Assembly: GCA_009602725.1 (NCBI GenBank)
Contig: WELB01000224.1
Span: 66,264-126,539, forward strand
Source of the DNA: Spirogloea muscicola
Taxonomy: Eukaryota; Streptophyta; Zygnematophyceae; Spirogloeales; Spirogloeaceae
DNA: 60,276 nt
Direction: 5' to 3'
Shown: positions 22,101-33,711 of the stretch, piece after piece
Numbering within the stretch: the first letter of the stretch is position 1
Layout of the letters: the number at the start of each line of letters is the position of its first letter
Program-made: the position numbers and the translations under genes
Notes under the pieces: model-generated
What the model saw: the letters and a program-made list of their open reading frames with translations, nothing else
Databases searched by the model: none
Told to the model about the DNA's origin: nothing

Positions 22101-24722
22101 TCATTTTGTATCTCACCTCAAGCATCGTGTGAAGTCAATCAAAGAGCTCTAAGCCAATTGCTTGCATGATTATGTCAGATTGTCTACTCCATATGTCTAT
22201 GCTGGCGAAGGAGGAGACCATGCTGGAAGCACTTTAAAATTTTCAGCTGGGCGTTGCTTGACAACCTTGTTGGGATCCAAGTAGGATGCTCCATGAAGAC
22301 CGCACATGTCCAGCTGCTCTGGCCTGCACTCCACAGTCAGGCTCAGAAAGGTGCCCAGATTGCGAACAGAGCTCTGTCCTAAGAGTATGTTCGTGGGAGA
22401 AGGAGCTGCATACGCGTAACAGAGTCGTGATGTCATTGTTGCTGCAACTGATTGTGATTAGTGCCTTGGTGGAGAGCTCACCGGCACTCCCCCTGATGCT
22501 CCATATTGTGGATGGTCAAGATGAGCCGCGGCTTCTGCCGTGCCCCCAAGAAGAGAAAAGCCAATAAGGGAAATGCCAACTTGAAAAGGCAAAAGCAACA
22601 TATTGTCCTGCTTAAGCTGCAGTATAGGCAAGCCTTTACAGTCAAAAGGCGAGATGGGGTGATCACTTCAGAGGGCATTGGTTTGAGTTTGGAAGTATTG
22701 GACCTAAGTGGACCTGGAGGCCCATGTGGTGGTAGACATCCCAATACAGCAACGGCAGGCTGCACATGTGCCACTCATGGATGTGAATGATATCTGGGTG
22801 CTGCCCTGTGACCTGCATTCACCACAACATACCGGGTACAGGTGATTCAATCATGTAACTTGCATGAGACCGTCTTTGGCGTGCAGACTCAGAATATCCA
22901 AATTCTACCAAGTCGATCGTTTTCACATGAGATTGCTTAACTTTGGGCCGCCAAACAGCTGGAAAGTAAGAAAGGCATTGGCGCTATGGCATTTGGCAAG
23001 CACTGGCTCAGAATGGTCACAGGACTGCAGTTTAAAAGTCAGAGCAGCAAGGCTCGCATCCTACTTGCGCCAACATAGAGGGCGAGGCACGCACATGCAT
23101 GAGCTCCAGGCAGGCACGGCTGAAGAAGAGGTAAGCCTCCGTCTCGTTGTACGAGCCGCCATAGATGCGTCCGCCATCGAAGAAGTTGTTGGCAGGCTTC
23201 AGAAACGTGACCGGCACGCCCGCCACGGTCCCGTGCAAGACCTGCGCATCTCATGAGCATCACTTTCAGAGTCTAGTCACAAGGTCATGAAAATGTGTTC
23301 TGCCTTCTGACTGCGATAATCACCATCGATACCAATACCAATGCAGGTCTCAGGAGGAAGCAAGGATGAGGATCAAGGGGGCACACGTTCACGTGGATGT
23401 GGCCGCCGCGGTGGAATGTGCCGAATGCGGCACTGCTCCGGAGGTCGACGATCTCTTCGCAGTCGAGGCACTCGTAGAATGGCAGCATGACCTCCGCGCG
23501 AAGGCCGCGAGCAAGACACGCCCGCGCGAGGCCTGCAGCAGGCCGGCACACCAAGCCCAAATTGTCATGAAGCAAAACGCCGGCTGCTGATATCAAAAGA
23601 GCGGCTGTAAGGGTTAGCCAGGTGCGTCATAAGGAGGGGAGGGAGTGGGCCGGCCGCTTGTGTGCTATGAACTTGCACTAAGCAGAAACCGGGACTTGCT
23701 CCCTCAACCTCAGCCTTGGCAAGGCTATATACTCTACGATTTAGCTACCTCCGCTCTTCTTCTTTCTTTGGTCGACATGTGCCTAAGTGAATATGAGCTA
23801 CTGACTTTCCGCTTATCAGGAGTATACTTTAACCAACTGACTTACAGGCCCAACATGCATGGAAAGGTTTTACCTCTCAACCCCCAAACCCTGCAATGTG
23901 GTGCTCTAACCAGTTGATCTACAAGCATAAACCACTTTACCATAGCACTGAGACGGCCGGTCGGCCACAGCTCGATCGGATTAGTGGTCCGGCCAGTCAC
24001 TCAGTCAGTCGGTCAGTCAGTGAACTGATCAGTCAACCACTTGACTGGTGCAACTCACCAGTCACGACGTCTCCAAGGCCTCCGACCTTAGCCAGCGGCG
24101 CCATCTCGGCAGTGACGTGCACGATGTGCAGCGGCTCCGCGTCCGTCTCCACGGGCGCGGCCCCGCCGGCGGCCGCGTCCCCGGCAAGCAGCCGCCACTG
24201 CGGCTTCCGCTGCCAGAACGGCGGGCTGTCGTCCGGCGATGGCCAATCCACGCCGCCACGGAGCAGCATCTGCCGCGCCGCTTCCATTGCCATCGCCGGT
24301 TGTGGGATTATGGGAGCCTCAGCTGAGCCATCTGCGGCATTGCCCGACATGGCCGTGACGGCCAGCGGCGTCTCTGTCTGGCTCTCGTACGGCTCAGCCG
24401 ACACCGTGGCCGGGGGGGGAACGTCGCCAGGCTGGCCGGAGCTACCGCCTCCGCTGCCGCCGCCGGGGCCGCCGGCGATGGAGCGCTCCAGCGCCGCCAG
24501 CCGCGCGCGCAGCTCGCGGTTGGCCTCCAGCAACGCCGCCAGCGACTGCTCCTGGCCGCGACCCTCCCCGGCGGCGGCCGGCCCCGCCGCCGCTGGCCGC
24601 CTCGCAGGCCGGCCATGCCGCTGGTCCTGAGAACTGCCGGAGAGGCGCGGCGGCCGCCTCGCGGCGATGGTGGCCTCCGTCGCAAGCCACGAGGCACGTC
24701 CGCTTCTCGGCGACGATGGCAA
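19131..24722 (-). CDS. SS4: Starch synthase, SSIV type (GT5)
   Basis: Transfers glucose from ADP-glucose to alpha-glucan chains in the plastid; class IV enzymes act in granule initiation. Exons: 24722-24059, 23532-23387, 23241-23095, 22812-22714, 22534-22482, 22323-22266, 22051-21969, 21617-21552, 21327-21248, 20901-20687, 20555-20481, 20412-20381, 20109-20004, 19757-19675, 19534-19461 and 19243-19131 (697 residues, all in phase). KVGGLGDVV (catalytic Lys about 212) opens the GT5 domain. [70 protein letters not shown] and RRTGGLADT follow in order. The block [13 protein letters not shown]..[12 protein letters not shown] is closer to SSIV than SSIII. The N-terminus (about 200 residues) has only one short coil ([15 protein letters not shown]), far less than plant SSIV. 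The ATG at 24722 is the first in frame, but an upstream exon is possible. Exon 12 (32 nt) is the weakest. Confidence 0.93.
23880..23935 (-). repeat. Degenerate tRNA-like or SINE-like box A segment
   Basis: On the minus strand GTAGATCAACTGGTTAGAGC closely matches a tRNA D-arm/box A (TRGCNCAACTGGTTAGAGC). It is followed by CACCACATTGCAGGGTTTGG in the place of an anticodon arm. A proper T-arm with GGTTCGANTCC and a paired acceptor stem were not found, so this is not called a functional tRNA. It sits in starch-synthase intron 1 and may be a decayed tRNA gene or the head of a tRNA-derived SINE. Confidence 0.4.
23994..24035. repeat. CAGT/AGTC simple repeat in intron 1 of starch synthase
   Basis: Repeated CAGTCAGTC units, imperfect, lie 24 nt from the exon 1 donor of the starch-synthase gene. 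Confidence 0.75.
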
Positions 24723-24981
24723 CGGCGGCGGCTGCAGCCACGCGCCGCCGACGGCCTCCCAGGCCTGAAGCGCGAATGCAGCGGCGCAGCAGCCGGTAAA
24801 GGCAGCTGGTCATGCTGCCGCGCCCGCACGACGACGCCGGACGGAGGCCTGCGCAGCGCGGCGGCCGCCGCCAGCGCCACACAGGCGGCTGCAGCGGCTG
24901 TGACGGCGAGCCCGCGGCCGCCTTCGCCGGCTAGGCGAGCTGGCCAGGCGCGGCAGCGGCGGCGGAGGCGGCGGCGGCGGN

Positions 24982-25480
24982 TGTACTAGACAGAGAGTGG
25001 ACAGAGAGTGGACAGAGAGTGGTGGACAAAGAGTGTGGAGTGGACAGAGAATGTGGACAGAGAGTGGACAGTAGTGGACAGAGAGTGGTGTGGACAGAGG
25101 GTGGTGGACAGTGGTGGACAGAGAGTGGACAGAGAGTGTGGACAGAGAGTCCACAGTGGACAGAGAGTCCACAGTGGACAGAGAGTCCGCAGTGGACAGA
25201 GAGTCCACAGTGGACAGAGAGTCCGCAGTGGACAGAGAGTCCACAGTGGACAGAGAGTGGACAGAGAGTGAACAGTGGTGGTGTGTGGTTGACAGAGAGG
25301 TGGACAGAGAGGTGGACAGAGAGTGGACAGAGAGTGGACAGAGAGTCCAATCTTTAGTGGCCAGAGAGTGAGCCGAGAGTGGACAGAGAATGGTGGAGTT
25401 GTGGTGGTGGAGTGGACAGAAACTCCACTCCAGTGGACAGAGAGTGGACAGAGTGGACAGAGGTGGTATGGACAGAGAGA
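24982..25480. repeat. 12-nt minisatellite (GTGGACAGAGAG)n
   Basis: About 500 bp are built from TGGACAGAGAGT units. The middle block (about 25141-25262) has an 18-nt higher-order unit, CAGTGGACAGAGAGTCCR, repeated about seven times. It contains the odd-length palindrome GTCCACAGTGGAC, so single strands can form hairpins. The array starts directly after a GGC run ending in an N at 24981. It lies between the divergent starch-synthase and fibrillarin genes. Frames through it read as WTES/GQRV/DRE repeats and are not taken as protein. Confidence 0.92.
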
Positions 25481-25719
25481 GTGGGCCAGCAGAGGCAAAC
25501 CGGAATTGGGCAGCGGCTGCTGGCGCTGCTGCCGCAACATCGTGCCGTTATATGCTGGGCACCCGGCTGTGGTTGAACGCGCGCTGGAGGAGCTTTCAGG
25601 CTCTCGGGAGGCGCCTCTCAGGCTGGCGGCTGTTGGACTCGGCAGCTGTCGAGCTGGCAGCAGCGGCAAGTGCAGCACAGCAGCAGCGCTCGCGGCAGCG
25701 GATCCACTGCCAGCCAGTG

Positions 25720-27886
25720 ATGGCAACCGGCACGGCGTCGACTACGGCCGCGGTGCCAGGGTCGTCGGGGCAGGACCGTGGAGGCGGGCGCGGCGGGCGC
25801 GGCGGCATGAAGGTGCGCCGCCACGGCCGCCGCAGTCCCCGCCGCGCTCACTGCTGACCCTTACATCCTTAAACCCTTGACCCCTGAGCCCCACCGCCAC
25901 TGCAGGGTGGCGCGCGGGTGCTGGTGGAGCAGCACCGCCACGAGGGCGTGTTCATCGCGCGCGGCAAGGAGGACGCGCTCGTGACGCGCAACCTCGTCGC
26001 CGGCGAGAGCGTCTACGGCGAGAAGCGCATCAGCGTCGAGGTGCGGCCTCCCCCCTTAGCTCACCGGTTAGCGGCCTTTATGTGTTGACCCGCGAGTACT
26101 GAGCGAGTACTGTGGGTAATGTTGTCACCAGATGTGCTTGCCGTTGTACTTGGCCATTTTGCAAAGCCTTTCAGATTTTCAATACACGCACGTTAATTTT
26201 CTCTTTGCTGCTGCCGCCGCTACTTGGAGCCGCCTCGCCGAGCAGTCTTGATGAGACCCACGTCGCCAAGCTCGACGCAAACCCATCATCCGAAGCGCTC
26301 AAGGTGGTGGCGGCTTGCAGGTGGAGGAGGGGACCAAGACGGAGTACCGCGTGTGGAACCCGTTCCGCTCCAAGCTCGCTGCCGCCATCCTTGGCGGCGT
26401 CGACAATATCTGGATCGTGAGCCCTCCGCTGCTAAACGAACTGGCGGTGCGCGCCAATGCTGGGCTTGACACCACAGTAAGGTGCAAGCCCACTTGTGAT
26501 TGAGCGCGGCGCCATGCTTCACCCAGAAACCCGGCGACCACGTGCTGTACCTCGGCGCCGCCTCGGGGACCACCGTCTCCCACGTCTCCGACGTGATCGG
26601 CCCGGTACGTCCTATCATGCACCGCCACTATGAAGATGCACAGACTCTTGTCGGCAGATGACATCATTTTGACTCTTGCGTTGCTTCGCCGGATACTGTT
26701 TATGGGCCAGCTTTGTGTCGTCTGACCTCATCTCCGCGGCCCACCTCCAGACAGGCGTGGTGTATGCGGTGGAGTTCTCGCACCGGAGCGGCCGCGACCT
26801 CGTGAACATGGCGAAGAAGCGCACGAACGTGATCCCGATCATCGAGGATGCGCGGCACCCCACGCGCTACCGCATGCTCGTGGGCATGGTCGACACTGTG
26901 TTCGCTGACGTTGCACAGCCTGACCAGGTGACTAGTCCACTGCCCGCCTCGACAGCTGACCAGCACTGAGACGATGGGTTCAGTCCATCCCGGTCTGCTT
27001 CTTAGCATCTGGCAGCAATTGTCTGCCGTCAAGCCATTATACTCTTGCTACAAAAGTACCGTACTTTGCAAGAACATACTGGAAGAAAGAAGTCAAATGA
27101 GCGGATGAGGAGGCAAGTGGATTCCCCTTCAGGTTTCTGTACTTGAGAGCACCACGCTCTGACGCTTTTGCCAGCAATTCTAGCCTGGTCTTGAGGGCCA
27201 ACCTCCAATTATCTCTAGCAAGGGGCACATATATTGTACTGCCCCTTGACTGCTAGTGTTAGTCGTTGTAGCTCATCAGTCTTGATGCTGCCTCAGAAAA
27301 GCCATAACCCTGCGGCCCCCCTCCCTTTTTCTCGGTGCACCGCTCTCCCATTGGCTGCAGGCGCGCATATTGGCCCTGAATGCACACCACTTTCTGAAGA
27401 ATGGCGGCCACTTTGTTATCTCCATCAAGGTCTGCCTCTGCACCGCTGCTCTGCCTGGCAGCCTTTTGCAGCATTATAGTCACCGGCGCACGACTACCAG
27501 AATGTAGGGCAGCACGCTTCAACGTAGTGACATCTTTTACTACTGCAGTTTATGACCTTGACAGCATGGCATACCCGCAAAGGCTGCAAACGCTGCCGGA
27601 GGGGTGCTAATTGATATCGAGCAATATTTATTTGATCGGACTGTGAGACACACTGTAGGAGGCTTACATGCTGTTGCTTTTCCTTTGCCGTGCATCCGGC
27701 CAGGCGAATTGCATTGACTCCACGGTGCCTGCGGAGGCGGTGTTTGCGAAAGAGGTGAAGAAGCTGCAGCAGGAGCAATTCAAGCCGACGGAGCAACTGA
27801 CGCTGGAGCCGTTTGAGCGTGACCATGCCTGCGTTGTCGGCGGCTACAGGATGCCCAAGAAGAAGAAAGCCACTGAGGCTACCTAA
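25720..27886 (+). CDS. FBL: Fibrillarin, box C/D snoRNP 2'-O-methyltransferase
   Basis: The nucleolar enzyme of box C/D snoRNPs methylates rRNA using S-adenosylmethionine. Exons: 25720-25812, 25906-26040, 26321-26416, 26527-26604, 26751-26927, 27361-27429 and 27704-27886, giving 276 residues. Diagnostic blocks are [44 protein letters not shown], the SAM-binding [58 protein letters not shown] and a C-terminal MPKKKK tail. The first exon is weak. From the ATG at 25720 the Gly/Arg domain is only GGGRGGRGG, far shorter than the usual several dozen residues. The true N-terminus may lie further upstream, near the triplet run and N at 24961-24981 beyond the minisatellite. Confidence 0.95.
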
Positions 27887-29795
27887 GCACGGCCAGCCCG
27901 GAGACAGCCCAGTAGCCGGCTCACACTCACGCAACAAGAGCATGCGCTCCTTCTACATTGATGATGTCCTCGATGATATCCTTACTTCATCTTTGATTAA
28001 TACATAGCATTCTCAAACAGGTGCTGATCGGTAACACCTTTGAGGTCTTATGCACTGTTCTGTGACCACCTTTGCACGCACATGTGCCCCTTGAAGCGCA
28101 GGGCGAGCAATGCATGACCTCGTCGGCAAAAGTACGGCAGGTCCTTCTGCTATGCAGACGGCAAATGCTTACTTGTTGGTTCAGTTGAGAGTTTGCTGCT
28201 TGATACGCGGCCACTTGGGCATCTTGAGTTCCTGTGCCACTGGGCTTACGGCACAGGCAGCAAGACAATCACAAGAAGCATCTCAGGTATCACCATGCAG
28301 GACTTGGATGATCAAAAGGCTTCTCGTCTGTGCAGGTCAAACTCAGTGCTAAGATGCATGGACCCTGCTGTGTATGCGACGCCCGACTTTCCTCTTTCCT
28401 CCTGAATGTGTTTGTAAGGCTGTGTGCTTGTCATCGGCATGTGACTTGCAGAATGTTTACTAATATGCTATCCATTATTAAAGAGACTTTTGTCAGAGTT
28501 AAGCTGCTTCAAAGCTTATGCTGGTGGCAATCCCAAGCAAGCTTGAATGGCTTCGGATAGTAGCTCAACTGTGTTCAGTCAGTGCTAAGCAAAGCCCACA
28601 GGGCACTACTTCGCACTAGTAGGCAAGGCTGGACACACATCACTAGCTCTCTGTGCGTGCTTATGGCATGTGGTGATGCACATACAGATCAGAGCGAGAA
28701 AGCACAGGGACGCTACTGTGGAGGCAAAGCATGCAAAGCAATTTGATGCCATGAAGGACTGGAAGGCCTGTTGTTGACATTGGTGTGGCAATTCTGCAGC
28801 TGCATAAGAACAGGCGCCATAATATGTGCAGGCTGCGGGATTATATTTCTGCAATCGAGCTGCCAAGCCAGTCCAGTCGCCATTTTCCTACATGCTGAGA
28901 CTCGATACATACTTCACAACCAGCAGCGCATAGAGCCTGGTACTGGTTTAAGATATTTTGGTTTGAAATGAGCCTGTACTGGTATCAACTTCCTATGTTG
29001 TAAGACTGGTAAACAATCTCTACACAGTAGAAGGCAACGAAATTGGATGTGTACAGACTAGATCATACGCTTTAGGAGGTGTCTAGATAGCCCAGAACAA
29101 TCTCTGCACATGCCAATTGACCTATCTGGGCTTTTGGATGTCAGCTTAGTATACTTGCGCAGTCGTTTCGGATCGCGCAAGCTTAGACAATTGCATAGGA
29201 ACTATCTGGGAGCACGGTGCCTATCACAATCCATTGCAAGCTGGAGCAAAGAGCTCACTGTCATGCACTGGCACCCCTGCAACCCTTCAAAGCATGTGCC
29301 ACACTCATTTCGAATCTTGCTAGCTGTTAGACTTGTTGACCAATACATGCAATCTGATTCCTCTTCCCAGCCACTGATCGGCACGCAACTTAGTGGTTTG
29401 TATATGATGCGTTTATTATGAGGACTTCAACTGCAGCTATACTGGCTCTGCAAGGAAACATAATGCAAGTGGGACCATGAGCCTAAAGAAAACAAAGCAC
29501 CAGCTGCCGCAAAGCAACCGCATATTCAAGGGCACCTGACCCCATACCGAAAGAAGAGACACCCGCTGCACAAGGTCCATGCAGGGCCAACATCTGCTAG
29601 GCGAGCAAATCACGAGTGATTGAGAGAGAGAAATGCAGCCGTGGTTCAGAATAGTACAGAGCTTGGCAATGATGTCAGGTAGACGCCAGAGGCAATGCTC
29701 ACATGACTGCGACAGCAGCTTGATGTCTAAGACCTACGCCACACTCTAAGGCGGGATGGTCACTGGGGGAGGCCTCTGTGCAGACCCTTGGCCGT
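27887..29795. other. Convergent intergenic region, no gene recognised
   Basis: About 1.9 kb lie between the fibrillarin stop and the stop of the A20/AN1 gene on the other strand. Frames of up to about 100 codons (for example 29110-29421 plus) show no domain, and no consistent exon chain was found. Part must be 3' untranslated sequence of the two flanking genes. Confidence 0.5.
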
Positions 29796-30778
29796 TCAGA
29801 TCTTGTCCACCTTGTCGGCCTTGACAATAGGATTGGCCTTGGCGATGGCATCCCGCCCGGCACCCTTGTAGTCAAACGTGCAGCCGTGCTTGTCAGAGTA
29901 TCGGTGAAGGCTGCAGAAGGTGTTGTTGCAGCGGCACTTGAAACCGGTGAGGCCAACGCGCTTCTTGCAAAGCGCGCACCGGTTCGGCTGCGGCGAAGGG
30001 GCAGCCGGCGCAGCGGCCGCCGCAGACGAGGAGGGAGACGGGCCTGCTGCGGAGGCTGCAGCCACGGCAGCGGCAGCATCGACTACAAGCTCCGATGCCT
30101 CGGACATGGCCGCATCGACCGGCTGGGGCAAGAACGGCGCCACAGACTGCCGGCTCGGTAACAGCGAGCCCATCATCTTTGCCTCCGCCTTCTCAAACGC
30201 CTTCTCGGCGGCCATGGCCGAGGCCTCCTTGGACTGCTTCACCACCGTGTCTCGGTAACACTTGGAGCACATGTTTCCTGCTCAAATCAAACCCGGATGT
30301 CAAGAACATCAGCGACGCGCAAGACCACCATGCCATGCTCGTTTCGTTTCATGACAGTCTTACCATGACACATAGTTTTATGTACCATGACAAATCATGA
30401 TAAGACTGCTCGCGCATGATACGTCAACCCAACGGGGCCGGCGGCGAGGGAAAACTCAAAACTGGACAAAAAGGTGGGCAGAGAGAGGTAAGGCCATGCA
30501 CTCTTCTATTCCAGAGGGAGTCCAAGGCCGGTAGCAAGCCGCCACCATCGTTATGGCAGTGACACAAGGGCTGCCCATGCCACCACCAGTCTCGGCGGCC
30601 GGCATGCGTGTGAGACTGGAGAAACGTCGACAGAGACATCGACAAAGACCAAGCAGAGAAGGAGCGGACCTGTAGCAGCGCTCCCAAAGAAGCCGCAATT
30701 GTTGGAGCACAGCACGTGGCCCTCGGGGGGCTGGCAGCCGGTCTCTTCCTGGTCCCGCTTCCAGCTCTCCTGCGCCAT
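29796..30778 (-). CDS. A20/AN1 zinc-finger stress-associated protein
   Basis: SAP-family proteins act in stress responses and bind ubiquitin through the A20 finger. Two exons, 30778-30670 and 30277-29796, join in phase 1 to give 196 residues. The A20 finger spans the intron: [25 protein letters not shown], with the CxxxC...CxxC spacing. A central Ala/Ser/Pro-rich linker leads to the AN1 finger [20 protein letters not shown] followed by [17 protein letters not shown]. All eight Cys/His ligands are present. The protein ends [10 protein letters not shown], as plant SAPs do. The start [16 protein letters not shown] is the first ATG upstream of the finger that resembles plant family starts. It is a single-copy gene here with no close functional neighbour. 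Confidence 0.95.
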
Positions 30779-32130
30779 GGCGCAGCCCGCCGCCTGCGCC
30801 TGCTCCGCGGCTCTACTCTGCTCTAGCCGAAGAGGTCCGCCGGGCGACTCCGGGAGGACCACGGGCGGCGACCTGTGCCAGGCCTTTCCTCCGGCGCCGC
30901 GGCGGCTTGGCCGCGGCCCTCGGCCTACAGAGCCGACGACGGGTCGAGAGAGCCCTGCCCGGCGGGGCGCGACGCCCCGCGAGGCCCGGCGGCCCGCAGG
31001 CGGCGCCGCCTTTAAGCGCCGCCGCAGTGGTCCTCCCCCGGCGGGGATGGAGGCGGTCCCTCCTTTGATCGGCGGCCGCCGCGGCCGCTCCGAAGCCGGA
31101 TGTCCCGCGCCCGAGGGCGGCGGCGGCGGCGACGGCGGCGGCGGCGGCGGCGGTGGCAGCGGGCGCGGGTGTGCTTGGTCAGCGGGGCAGGTTGGCAGGC
31201 CGGGGGAAGGCGGTGAATTTGGGCACCAGTTGGCCCACGATTGTCAGCCATTTGTCCCACCTAGGAGGCCAGTTTGCCCCACCCTCTTTGTCCACCAGTG
31301 GTCAGCCAAACATGCCCTTGTGGTGACTGCTTGACGCCCTTGCGGACCCCAGGTAGGCAGGGCCCCCCTGGCTACGTCCGGCCCTCAGGGCCAATTTACA
31401 CTAGACCGGTCGGTAACTCATTGGCCTCACCTTGACCTCGAATTGGTAAATTCTTGACTTCAAGCGTCCATACAACGCGCGACACGTACCCTACAGCCGT
31501 GACCGACCGGTTGAGTATAACAGTGGCAATGGACGCACCTGGCTACAGCAGAACTTTGTCGTATTGGGGCAGCGGGGGGCTCACTGTGGCCCTGCAGGGG
31601 CTGGGCCGCGGGCCGCGGGATCCGCGCTCCGCATCTCCCGTGCTTACGACAAGAGGTCCCCGCCGTCGCCTCAATCGGACGGCTCCGATGCAGCCCCCAG
31701 GCCAGATACGCCAAAAAAATTGTTGTCGTATCCGGTGGGCCAGGCACCGCGTCGGCGCGCATCTGGCGCCGGCCCGGGCGGGGGGGGAGGTTGTGGCCCC
31801 CATCCTCCCTCCTCCGTCCAACCCCCCTCCCCGAAATCAGTTCAATGGTGTTACCAGGCCGCTCCCCTCTGCGGGGGGGGCATCCTCCCTCCCTTCTGCC
31901 CGCTCTGAGCTACGTACTGAGCCCCTCGCTTCCGNCCTCCCTCCCATCATTCTCGAACGTGCCGACACGTCAACGGCGGCCATTGGCGACGCGAGCTCCG
32001 AGGAGCGGGCCCCCAACCCCGGCCTCACCGCTAGAACCTCCTCTTCAACCCCCCACCTCGCCAATGGCGTCACACGCCTAGACGCCCCTGCGTAGCCAAC
32101 CCCCTCGCCATGGCGGCGCGTGTGACGTCA
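30779..32130. other. GC-rich 5' flank of the SAP gene
   Basis: GGC triplet runs occur at about 31105-31160 and a single N at 31935. Long open frames here are low-complexity Pro/Arg/Gly and are probably an effect of base composition. TGACGTCA, a bZIP-type palindrome, is at 32123-32130. No gene was recognised. Confidence 0.45.
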
Positions 32131-32139
32131 GTTTGGAGC

Positions 32140-32400
32140 CTTCATTGGCTTGCCATGGAGCTCCGCTGACGGCCTGTGCTGGCGCTCTCGCCGGCCCTCG
32201 TTGCGGAGACCGTCCACTCCCTCCGGTGGGGCTCGTGGGGGTTACTGAGTTATCCGTAGCTGCTTGTTTCTTTGTGTGCTTGTTTCACTTAGCGCTTCCC
32301 CTGGCCCCCTTCTCGTCCTTTGTTGATTCTTTTTGGGGCTGGCTTTTCCAGCCCCTATTCTCGTTGGGCGAGCACTTTCTTCTTGGGACTTCCCTTCCCC
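32140..32400 (+). repeat. Dispersed repeat copy, forward orientation
   Basis: GGGGGTTACTGAGTT at about 32238-32252 is followed by GTAGCTGCTTG, CTTAGCGCTTCCCCTGGCC, TTCTCGTCCTTTGTTGATTC, GGGGCTGG, CCAGCCCCTATTCTC and TTGGGCGAGCACTTTCTTCT. Order and spacing match the copies at 232-400 and 59905-60050. The codons before the stop read R-G-G-Y-stop, a diverged form of the repeat-ORF tail. Confidence 0.8.
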
Positions 32401-32772
32401 CGTGTGGGCTCGGCCCCTCATCGTGTCTACTGCCACTTGGAGGCCCTCTTGCCTGAGACAGCCCCTGCTGACGGTACGTCCCCGTCTGACAGTGCCATTC
32501 GTCGTCGTACTCACATGCCACATGCCAGGCCTCGAGAAAGTCGAAATTTCTGAGTCACCCGAGCCTGTATGGTGTCTGGCGCTCTGGCTTTCCCACTGGG
32601 TCATGCCCCATCCCTCGCAGCACAGGCACTTCTGGTTCTGAAGGTATTGCAGAGGCAGAATTGTGGAGGGAAGCCGGTGACCTTCACAATTTCTAACGCA
32701 AGGCAAAGTTCTTTGAATCACCATGCAAATTTCTTGACCACCATAAGCGCATGGGCACTGAAGGAGTCCATC

Positions 32773-33165
32773 CTACACCCTCGCCGTGATCGCCTCGAGG
32801 ATCTTGCAATTGTGTCCACACCTGGTACACGTGCAGTCCTGCCAACAGGAGCCCTTGACACATGGACTCAGAGATGAGCCTCCCCCACGTCTGACCTTAG
32901 CGCAAAAATCAGAGGAAGCCATTTGAGAGGCACTACCCACAGTCACTTGCACACATATGGCAAGGAGTCCCGGCTCAAATTGGGTGGCAGATATCCTCTG
33001 CTCTACCAGAGCCCCGACTTGCTGATTTGAAAGCAAGGTCTTCTGCACAATGTAACAATAAACATGCGACTCATCGCTATGTATGCATGGGCTTGTACAA
33101 CCCACAGACAAAATTGACTGCGGAGCTCCAAGTAGCAAGGTTGCTGAGGAGGCAAAAACTAGCAT
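32773..33165 (-). other. Cys-rich open frame of doubtful status
   Basis: This 130-codon minus-strand frame ends with a cysteine-dense segment (SCWQDCTCTRCGHNCKILEA). It lies downstream of the rhodanese gene on the same strand and could be part of its 3' untranslated region or an independent small gene. No family was recognised and codon evidence is lacking. Confidence 0.2.
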
Positions 33166-33711
33166 ACGAAAAAGTAAATGAGATGGTCGTCACTTATAAT
33201 AGTGGTTATCGATTATCAGGAGCTTAAGCTTGGACCCAGATCTCTGACCACTTTGCCAGCCCTGCTTGGGTGCCAGAGTGGATTGGACAAGCCACTTGCA
33301 CCACTTTGGCAGAGGGGAGAGCCGAAGACTGATACATAGGTGCTAATCTAAATAGGTCAATGGAGCACCAAAGTAAGTCCCTCTGACATTCTGATCAGAT
33401 ACAAAGACCTGTCAGTCGAGCCTGACCACTCATTGCCGGAAGATTGGTAGCTCAGCAGCCTGCTCGGGAAAGAGGCTAATATATGCGTAAGCTCCTGCAT
33501 CCCACGACAGATGATAGTGCTAGCAGTGAGCGACGAGCTGGGAATAGGCATCAATAATGCCAGCGACAGGCTTTGACATGGCCAGCAAGCCATTGGGGCC
33601 TGAGAAGGCACGTCAAGTGCTGGGGTGCTGCCCGTCATCAAGGACGTCACACTTGAAAGCAAGTCAACCACCTCAAGCAAAAGCTCGTCATAGTAGTGAG
33701 CTCGGCATATA

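Noticed and set aside
23880-23935. Functional tRNA gene
   Set aside because: Only the D-arm is convincing; anticodon stem, T-loop and acceptor stem do not pair properly.
25008-25371. Open frames of WTES, GQRV and DRE repeats in three frames on the plus strand, with mirror frames on the minus strand
   Set aside because: They are translations of a 12-nt minisatellite, which stays open in several frames because the unit length is a multiple of three. No start, splice or domain support.
30699-31334. 211-codon plus-strand frame over the SAP start
   Set aside because: Low-complexity Gly/Pro/Arg reading of a GC-rich promoter, antisense to SAP exon 1.
32773-33165. Confident zinc-binding protein
   Set aside because: Cysteine spacing fits no family I recognise, and the frame may be untranslated sequence; kept only as a low-confidence entry.
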